Of a DNA stretch of 64,000 bases, positions 57,870 to 64,000 are shown one piece after another. Source of the stretch: Acidobacterium capsulatum ATCC 51196 (lineage in GTDB: Bacteria > Acidobacteriota > Terriglobia > Terriglobales > Acidobacteriaceae); NCBI RefSeq assembly GCF_000022565.1, contig NC_012483.1, positions 1,426,001 to 1,490,000 of the forward strand, given 5' to 3'. How positions within the stretch are numbered: the stretch's first letter is position 1; each line of letters opens with the position of its first letter. The position numbers were made by a program, and so were the translations under genes. The notes beneath the pieces were generated by a model. The model had not been told where the DNA came from and ran no database searches. It saw only the letters and a list, made by a program, of their open reading frames with translations.

Positions 57870-59299
57870 TGATTCGCTCTCTGCCGATTCGCGCGAAGCT
57901 GACGATCTGGTTTCTGCTGCTCACCTTTGCGGGCGCGCTGCTGTTTGGCGTGATCTCGTATGGCGTGATGTTTTATGCGCTGACGCAGGAAAAAGCGACC
58001 CACCTGGTGGGTCGCGAGCACCGGCTGGTGCGCCTGCTGCGCGACAACCGCAAAGAGCATGTGAACTCGACGCTCGATGAGCAGCTCGCCAACTTTGCAC
58101 TGGTGACGCATGAGGGGGATCTGTTTGAGATTCGCCGGCAGGACGGTTCCCTGCTCTTCCCGGTCAGCAGTCGCCGTGCGCCGCGGGTACCCTCCACCCC
58201 CGGCGACTGCCCCAAGCGCAGCTACAAGCTCACGCGCATTGAGGGGCAGTGGGCTGTGGTGATGTGCCACACCATTTCGCTTGAAGGCAACGTGGTCACG
58301 CTGCATGTGGGCGGCATTCTGGGCGAAGAGCTGAATATTCTGGACACCTATCGGGATGCACTGCTGTTCCTGTTGCCCCTGATTCTGCTGGCTTCTTGCA
58401 TGGGCGGATACTTTTTGAGCCGGCGTGCGATGGCTCCAGTGGACCGCATGACGAAGGCTGCGGTGAACATTGGCATCGGCAATCTGTCGGCAAGGCTGCC
58501 GGTGCCGCAGGCGCGCGACGAGGTGCAGCAACTGGCCGAAGCGTGGAACCAGTTGCTGGGCAGGCTCGAAGCCGCAGTGCTGCGATTGAGCCGCTTCTCT
58601 GCTGATGTTTCGCATGACCTGCGCACGTCGATCACCGTGATGCTGGGTACGGCGCAGCTCTCGCTGCGGCAGCAACGCTCCGCACAGGAGCACCGCGACG
58701 ACCTCGAACGCATTGTGACCGAATGCCGCACCGCCTCCACCCTGCTGGATGCGCTGCTGTCGCTGGCACGCAGCGACAACTTCATGCAGGAAGTTTCGTT
58801 TCAGAAAATTGAGCTGTGCGATCTCGCCGTGAGCGGCTGCCGCAGAGTGGAAGACCTGGCCGAGGCCAACGGCATTCTGCTGGATTGGGTGTTGCCTGAA
58901 GCGCCGGTCTACATCTATGGTGACCGGCAGTTGCTCGAGCGCCTGTTCGGCATTCTGGTGGATAACGCCATCAAGTACACGCCGCCGAGTGGCGCCATTC
59001 ACGCGGAAGTCACTCTGGAGCACGGGCAGGCCGTGCTGGCCGTGCGCGATACCGGCATCGGCATGACGCGTGAGGTGCGCGAGAAGATCTTTGACCGCTT
59101 CTATCAAGCCGATCTGCGCGAGCGTAAATCACAAGCCGGGTGCGGGCTTGGGTTGTCCATTGCCCGCTGGATTGCCGATGCACACCGCGCGGAACTGACG
59201 GTGGAGAGCGCGCCGCTCGAAGGATCGCTCTTCCGGATCCGCTTTCCCCAGGTCACGTCTGAGAATGCCGCGCCGCACATGGAGCAGCAGTTCAGCTAG
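57869..59299 (+). CDS. Membrane sensor histidine kinase (CusS/QseC-like)
   Basis: This 476-aa kinase has two membrane helices (about 8-38 and 163-186) enclosing a periplasmic sensor region, a HAMP linker (about 187-240), a HisKA box with H249 in VSHDLRTSI and an HATPase domain (VDNAIKYTPP, GTGIGM-like DTGIGMTREV and GCGLGLSIARW). The HisKA proline (HELRTP) is replaced by Ser. The ATG at 57869 overlaps the regulator stop and is preferred to the TTG one codon earlier. Confidence 0.88.
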   Translation: MIRSLPIRAKLTIWFLLLTFAGALLFGVISYGVMFYALTQEKATHLVGREHRLVRLLRDNRKEHVNSTLDEQLANFALVTHEGDLFEIRRQDGSLLFPVSSRRAPRVPSTPGDCPKRSYKLTRIEGQWAVVMCHTISLEGNVVTLHVGGILGEELNILDTYRDALLFLLPLILLASCMGGYFLSRRAMAPVDRMTKAAVNIGIGNLSARLPVPQARDEVQQLAEAWNQLLGRLEAAVLRLSRFSADVSHDLRTSITVMLGTAQLSLRQQRSAQEHRDDLERIVTECRTASTLLDALLSLARSDNFMQEVSFQKIELCDLAVSGCRRVEDLAEANGILLDWVLPEAPVYIYGDRQLLERLFGILVDNAIKYTPPSGAIHAEVTLEHGQAVLAVRDTGIGMTREVREKIFDRFYQADLRERKSQAGCGLGLSIARWIADAHRAELTVESAPLEGSLFRIRFPQVTSENAAPHMEQQFS

Positions 59300-59329
59300 C
59301 GGCTTACCGGCAGGAATGGCGCGCGGCAC

Positions 59330-59368
59330 AAAAAGGAGAGGCAGCCGCAAACGAATTGCGACTGCCTC
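59330..59368 (-). terminator. Terminator of TonB receptor 2
   Basis: A 12-bp stem with one mismatch (59338-59349 with 59357-59368) is followed on the minus strand by five T residues (59330-59334). It lies about 45 bp after the receptor stop and before the converging kinase gene. Confidence 0.65.
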
Positions 59369-59411
59369 GGTTACGAATGGAAATCACGGCAAGTTCAAGC
59401 TGCGGCGCTGC

Positions 59412-62400
59412 CTAGAACTTGAACCTTGCCCCAAACTGGAACTGACGCGGCGTATTCACCGTGCTGGTGATTTGACCAAAGGTTTCCGCCACGGTTGGCT
59501 GCGTCTCGACGGCGGTGATGGTCGGTACGCTGGGCATGCCGAGCTGCGCATAGTTGGTCACGTTGTAGGACGAAACCTCGATGCGCAGGTTGCGCTCGCC
59601 GCCCAATGAGAATGATTTGTAGAGCGACAAGTCAAGATTGCGCGCGCCCATGGTGCGCATGTGGTCGAGATAGGCTGGCGCTGATCCCGGCACAAACGGG
59701 CTGGACGGAATCGAGAAGCAGGCCGGAGTGAACCAGGTGGTGGCATTGCGCGGCGCACCCTTGCTGGGGTTGCAATTGAGATTGGCGCGCTGATTGAAGT
59801 AGGAGATGCCGGCCCCCACGGTGGGCGAGGCAATGGGAATGCCGCTGCTGATATAGGCGATGCCGTTGACCGTCCAGCCGCCGGCAAAGGCGTCGCCGAG
59901 CTTTCCGAGCTGCACGGCTCTTCCCTTGCCGACCGGCAGATCGTAAGAGGCCTCGGCAGTGAGCTGATACTTCACATCCTGCGGGCTGACGGACCACTCG
60001 TATTGCAGATCCTTGGTGTCCTGCGGCGCTCCGCCATGCGAGCCCACAAAGCCCAGCGGAGGGTTGCCATCGTTGGTCATCAGCTTGGCCCATGTGTAGC
60101 CGACCAGCATGGTGAAGTGATTGGTCAGCCGCTTCTGCAGCTTGGCCTGCAGGGAGTTGTATTCGGATGCGCCGATGGGATCACCGTTGACGAGAACGCC
60201 GTTGCCCGAGCCATAGCTGCCGTTGCCGAACTGCGGATACTGCTGCAGCGCTACCCACAGCGGAACAGTCGAGGAGCCATAATTGCCGTTCGTTGCCGGC
60301 TGCGTGGCGGCCCACTGGTTCGGGACCATCTGGCAGTTCGGGTTGGAGGTATCAACGCAGAGCGCCGCGCCGTACTTGCGGATGGTTTCAAGGCTCAGGG
60401 TGTTCAGGTCAATCTGGCCAAACGGAAGAAAGAGCCCATGGCTGCCGACGTAGCCGACACTCAACACCACGCCGCGAGGAAACTGATATTCGAGCCCCAG
60501 GTTGTAGTTGTAAGTGGTCGGCGTGCGCTGGGAATGCAGAACCGTGTTGATGGTCTGCCCGAGATTGTTGTTCAGGCCCGAGGGCGGCGAAGTCAACACT
60601 GGCACCACTCCATTGGGAAATGGATTGCTAAGCGAATAGATTCCGGTTTCACTCGGGGCAGGACTGCCCGGCGCAGCACCCACGCACCCTGAGGTGCCGT
60701 TGTAGACCGTGTTGCCATCGGCGTTGAGACAAGTGGCGTTCCAGTTGGTGACCGAAGAGAAGCCATCGCTGTCAAGCGAGCCATTCGCAGCCATCTCAGG
60801 GCTGGGGCCATAGTAGATGCCGGCGCCACCGCGCATGACGACATGGGTGAGCGGCTGCCAGGTGAAGCCGAGGCGAGGGCCAAAGTCTTTGAGGTTGGTG
60901 GTGAAGGGCGAGCGATTATGGCTGTTGACGTAAATCTCAGCGCCGGTGAAACCGACACCGTTGTCATTGCCCTGCGCGTTCGGGTCGAAGTACTCCAAAC
61001 GATTGTGACGCTCGTTGCGGCCGACGAAGACATCCCACCGCAGGCCGGCCGTGATGGTGAAGTTCTTGAGCGCGTGGTAGGTATCCTGCACAAATGCGCC
61101 GTAGTAGGGATTGGATTCCGCAACGAAGAGATCTTTGGTGAAGTTGACGCTCTCGGTGCCGGGCGCGGTGCCCATGCCGACGAGGAATGAGGCGAAGTCG
61201 CTGCCGCCCACGCCGCTCGCTACCGATTGATCCGTCGCGCTCACGTCGAAGTAATAAGCCCCTGAGGGAGCCGGTGGCTGCCCCACGTTGAGATAGCGCT
61301 TCAGATATTCAAAGCCGAAGCTCAACTGGTGCTTGCCCTGAATGCGTGTGAGGTTGGCGATGAAATCGTGGTTCTCGCTGGCGTACTGGAAGGTGTCATA
61401 GTTCGCCGTGCCACCCACGCCGCCGCCCACATCGTTGAAGATGACATAGGGCAGCGTCTTGTAGTTTTCCTGCGCGGCCAGCGATGCCGGGAAGCCGAGC
61501 GAAGTAATGTCAAAGCCGGTCTGGCGCGGGTCTCCGGTCTGGTTTTCATCGTGACGCGTAAAGGAATACCGCAGTTGCAGCACGGTGTTGGAGTTGAAGG
61601 TGTAGTCATCGGCCAGCAGAAAGTTGTGAGCGTTGGTGATGTTTTGCGCGTAGAAGGGATCCCACATGTTGTTGAAGGCGTTCACCAGAGAACTGGTGAG
61701 GTGCGCGTACGAGTAGCGGCCGAAGATGTGCTGCTTTTCGCTCTTGGCCCAATCAAGACGTACATCAAACTTCTGCGCCGTGGAGGGATCGGTGCCCGGC
61801 ATGTAGTAGTTATTCACATCGCCATTGGGATCAGAGTCGCAGGTAGCAGGATTGGGGTAATTGCACTTGGGCATCTCGGAGAGAAACTTGAGCGCAATTG
61901 GATTGGGATTGGAAATGATGTTGTTGGCGAAGGGCTGACGCGTGCCGTCGGGATTGTCGGGAAGACGCGGGTCGTAGATGGTGAAGTTGTCGCTGGAGAA
62001 ATCGCCCGTGCGCTCGGCCGAGGTGGGCACGGTGAAGAAGTTCGATCCATCAAAGAGCGCCTGTTGTGTTGCCTCATAGTCGCCAAAGAAAAACAGCTTG
62101 CGACGAATAATCGGGCCGCCCAGCGAGCCACCCTCCTGATAGCGATGAAATGACGGAGGCGTATTGGGCATGCCGCCGGAGAGCTGCCCTTGCTTGTTGA
62201 AGTATTCATTCGACGCCAACACATCCGGACGAGTGACATCGAAGATGTCGCCATGGAATTGCGAGCCGCCGGCCTTGGTGGCGAGGCTGATCACGCCAGC
62301 GCCGCCGCTTTGATAAGTGGCCGGAGTGTTTTGCGTTTCGACGCGCGTCTCTTCCACATCGTCTTCCGGCAGCACCATGGCCGGAAGAATGACGCCGGCA

Positions 62401-63071
62401 TTGTTCTCAGCCACGCCGATCGGGCTGCCATCGACCATGTAATACACCGAGCCCTGCACCGCGCCGTTGATGGTGTAGGAGGAAACGTCAATGCCGGGGC
62501 GGCCGCTCGTGATGCTCGAAATCGCCTGTGAATTCGAAGAGTTGGGCGCGCCGTTGGCCGGGGTGACGCCGGGGCTGAGTTGCACGAGATCATAGACGTC
62601 TCGGGTCAGCAGTGGAACGCGATCCATGGTGGCCGCATTGATCAACTGGCCGACGGTGGAGTTGGTGGAGGCCGTCAACCCTTCGCTGCCGGTAACGGTC
62701 ACCACCTGCGTGACGCTGCCCAGATGCAGGGCCAGATCGACATTGGTGGTTTGATCGACGGAAACGGGAATGCGGTCATGGACCACGGTGACAAAGCCGG
62801 GCTGGCTAGCGCGCAGACTGTAGGTTCCTGGATTCAGAGAGAGAAAGCCAAAATCGCCCGAAGCATTGGCCGTGGTGCTTTGCACGACATGGGTCGCCGA
62901 GTTGGTCAGTGTGACCTTTGCGCCTGGGATCACGGCTCCGGAGGGATCGGTGACCGTGCCACTGATGGCTCCTCTGCCGGCCTGGCCAAATGCAGCCACG
63001 GTGAAGAGACACAAAAGCAACGTACATAAGGCCGTGAGGGCGCGTCTGGCAAGCTGAACATCGGATTTCAT
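59412..63071 (-). CDS. Oar-like TonB-dependent outer-membrane receptor 2
   Basis: This 1,219-aa protein has a signal peptide (about 1-30, ending AAFG), a carboxypeptidase-regulatory-like domain (about 35-115, GAISGTVTDPSGAVIPGAKVTLTN), a plug (about 125-260) and a large barrel ending in FGARFKF. The ATG at 63071 has GAGGTGACC directly upstream; a frame start 30 bp earlier lies inside the operator. A divergent LacI-family regulator and a palindromic operator just upstream suggest control by a sugar. Confidence 0.9.
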   Translation of the reverse strand: MKSDVQLARRALTALCTLLLCLFTVAAFGQAGRGAISGTVTDPSGAVIPGAKVTLTNSATHVVQSTTANASGDFGFLSLNPGTYSLRASQPGFVTVVHDRIPVSVDQTTNVDLALHLGSVTQVVTVTGSEGLTASTNSTVGQLINAATMDRVPLLTRDVYDLVQLSPGVTPANGAPNSSNSQAISSITSGRPGIDVSSYTINGAVQGSVYYMVDGSPIGVAENNAGVILPAMVLPEDDVEETRVETQNTPATYQSGGAGVISLATKAGGSQFHGDIFDVTRPDVLASNEYFNKQGQLSGGMPNTPPSFHRYQEGGSLGGPIIRRKLFFFGDYEATQQALFDGSNFFTVPTSAERTGDFSSDNFTIYDPRLPDNPDGTRQPFANNIISNPNPIALKFLSEMPKCNYPNPATCDSDPNGDVNNYYMPGTDPSTAQKFDVRLDWAKSEKQHIFGRYSYAHLTSSLVNAFNNMWDPFYAQNITNAHNFLLADDYTFNSNTVLQLRYSFTRHDENQTGDPRQTGFDITSLGFPASLAAQENYKTLPYVIFNDVGGGVGGTANYDTFQYASENHDFIANLTRIQGKHQLSFGFEYLKRYLNVGQPPAPSGAYYFDVSATDQSVASGVGGSDFASFLVGMGTAPGTESVNFTKDLFVAESNPYYGAFVQDTYHALKNFTITAGLRWDVFVGRNERHNRLEYFDPNAQGNDNGVGFTGAEIYVNSHNRSPFTTNLKDFGPRLGFTWQPLTHVVMRGGAGIYYGPSPEMAANGSLDSDGFSSVTNWNATCLNADGNTVYNGTSGCVGAAPGSPAPSETGIYSLSNPFPNGVVPVLTSPPSGLNNNLGQTINTVLHSQRTPTTYNYNLGLEYQFPRGVVLSVGYVGSHGLFLPFGQIDLNTLSLETIRKYGAALCVDTSNPNCQMVPNQWAATQPATNGNYGSSTVPLWVALQQYPQFGNGSYGSGNGVLVNGDPIGASEYNSLQAKLQKRLTNHFTMLVGYTWAKLMTNDGNPPLGFVGSHGGAPQDTKDLQYEWSVSPQDVKYQLTAEASYDLPVGKGRAVQLGKLGDAFAGGWTVNGIAYISSGIPIASPTVGAGISYFNQRANLNCNPSKGAPRNATTWFTPACFSIPSSPFVPGSAPAYLDHMRTMGARNLDLSLYKSFSLGGERNLRIEVSSYNVTNYAQLGMPSVPTITAVETQPTVAETFGQITSTVNTPRQFQFGARFKF

Positions 63072-63096
63072 GGTCACCTCGTATTTTGTTCTTGAT

Positions 63097-63110
63097 TTCA
63101 AACGTTTGAA
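63097..63110. promoter_or_regulatory. LacI-family operator between receptor 2 and its regulator
   Basis: TTCAAACGTTTGAA is a perfect 14-bp palindrome with a central CG, the usual form of LacI/PurR-family operators. It lies 26-39 bp upstream of the receptor start and about 175 bp from the divergent lacI-type start. Confidence 0.75.
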
Positions 63111-63285
63111 TGGATTACGACTTTAGGAACAATTGCAAACCATGTCAAGAAAAAAATGGCTGTGAAGCGGGGATTGCAGGCCGGCGGGCAGGGCCAGGAT
63201 TCTCTTGAGGCAGTAAAGGAAAAGCAGGGCCGGTCAGCAATCCACGTATGATGCTGTTCGGACACCAAAGCCGAGGAGGGTAAGA

Positions 63286-64000
63286 GTGGGAAGAAGCGCA
63301 ACAGGACATGTCACCTTGTCTGACATTGCACGCGCGTGCCAACTCTCTGTTTCCACCGTGTCGATTGTGCTGAGTGAAGCACCGCTCTCGCGCCATGTCG
63401 CCGAGTCCACACGTCAGCGCATTCAAGCGACGGCGCAGAAGATGGGCTATCACCCCGATCTGTATGCGCGTTCGCTGCGCCGCCGCCGCACACAGACCAT
63501 TGGAGTGCTGGCCTATGACACCTCTGACCCGTTCTGCATTCCCGTGGTGCGCGGCATTGAAGAGGGCCTGCAAAAGGCACAGTACTTTTCGCTGCTGGTG
63601 AATGCGCAGACGCAGCGCAAGCTCTTTGACCAGTACCTGCGCATGATTCTGGAGCGGCGCGCGGAAGGCGTGATCATCATTGCGAGTTGGGTCTTTGAAG
63701 AAGCCAACCTGCTCTCTGACATTGAAAAAAACAACGTGCCGATTGTGATTGTGGGTCGCGACCTGACGGAGCGGCGCGCAACGTCGATCCTTGTGAATAA
63801 CCGTGCCGGGGGCGCGATGCTGATGCGGCATCTGGCTTCGCTGGGGCATCGGCACATCGCCGTGATTCGCGGGCCGCAGGAGATGTTTGACAGCGTGCCG
63901 CGCTGGGAAGGCATTCAGAGTGCCGCAGCCGAGGCGGGCATTCGCATTGAGCCGCAACTTGTTTTCCAGTTGCCCAATCTCTCTGACTCCATGTCGAGCT
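63286..64000 (+). CDS. LacI-family transcriptional regulator (runs off the window)
   Basis: At least 238 residues are visible from a GTG start with GGAGGG 7 nt upstream. The N-terminal HTH (about 9-30, HVTLSDIARACQLSVSTVSIVL) and hinge (ARSLRRRRTQTIGVL) are typical, followed by a periplasmic-binding-protein-like effector domain (LAYDTSDPFCIPVVRGIEEGL, VPIVIVGRD, RHIAVIRGP). The effector is probably a sugar. Its C-terminal part lies beyond 64000. It is divergent from TonB receptor 2 and probably binds the palindrome at 63097. Confidence 0.88.
   Translation, partial: MGRSATGHVTLSDIARACQLSVSTVSIVLSEAPLSRHVAESTRQRIQATAQKMGYHPDLYARSLRRRRTQTIGVLAYDTSDPFCIPVVRGIEEGLQKAQYFSLLVNAQTQRKLFDQYLRMILERRAEGVIIIASWVFEEANLLSDIEKNNVPIVIVGRDLTERRATSILVNNRAGGAMLMRHLASLGHRHIAVIRGPQEMFDSVPRWEGIQSAAAEAGIRIEPQLVFQLPNLSDSMSS

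Overview
The window reads as a GC-rich chromosomal segment of an Acidobacteriota-type bacterium. This is an inference. It rests on two very large Oar-like TonB-dependent receptors (about 1,220-1,243 aa, each with an N-terminal carboxypeptidase-regulatory-like domain), the housekeeping genes on the right side, and dense families of short palindromic repeats in the intergenic gaps. No rRNA or ordinary tRNA gene was seen. One tmRNA gene (ssrA) is clear.

Positions 1-26.4 kb look like a mobile heavy-metal-resistance island whose right edge is the 3' end of ssrA. A tyrosine integrase lies 76 bp from the ssrA 3' end, with a small HTH gene tail-to-tail to it. The island holds four modules. (a) A short thiol-redox trio (9-1595). 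(b) A leftward copper operon (10384 down to 1645): a small exported protein, the multicopper oxidase CopA, the outer-membrane CopB, a DoxX-like membrane protein, an ECF sigma factor with a CorE-type cysteine tail, a Cu-type P-ATPase with YHS/HMBD domains, and an FTR1-type iron permease. (c) A plasmid-like cassette (13.9-17.0 kb) of an ArdC-like protein, a small protein and ParB, preceded by a DUF302 gene, a membrane protein and an ECF sigma/anti-sigma pair. (d) Two mercury units: a decayed one (17.2-18.4 kb: MerR lacking one sensor cysteine, a frameshifted transporter, a thioredoxin-like gene cut by an in-frame UGA) and an intact one (18.6-23.1 kb: canonical MerR, palindromic operator, MerT, a Cys-bearing membrane protein, an extra flavin disulfide oxidoreductase, MerP, MerA). 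A LysR regulator and a zinc-ribbon protein follow.

From 26.4 to 28.5 kb lies a non-coding-rich junction: ssrA, a candidate about 190-nt structured RNA with its own promoter and terminator, a small membrane protein, and an array of five 18-bp dyads (TGTGA-N8-TCACA).

From 28.5 to 64 kb the genes look like core genome: an N-terminal-half DUF885 protein, proC, heme A synthase, an exported GH42 beta-galactosidase, an OmpA-like lipoprotein, uvrC, a ParA/MinD-like ATPase with two protein phosphatases, and a KdpDE-like two-component pair. A long leftward nitrogen-related cluster follows (porin, two small membrane proteins, AmtB, TPR protein, CPA2 antiporter, tiny membrane protein, divergent Amt, Ser/Thr kinase, glutamine synthetase). 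The right end has TonB receptor 1, an OmpR/CusS-like two-component pair, TonB receptor 2 and, divergent from it, a LacI-family regulator running off the window with a 14-bp palindromic operator between them. Dispersed palindromic repeats ending in CCCTGATAC punctuate the gaps from 28 to 38 kb.
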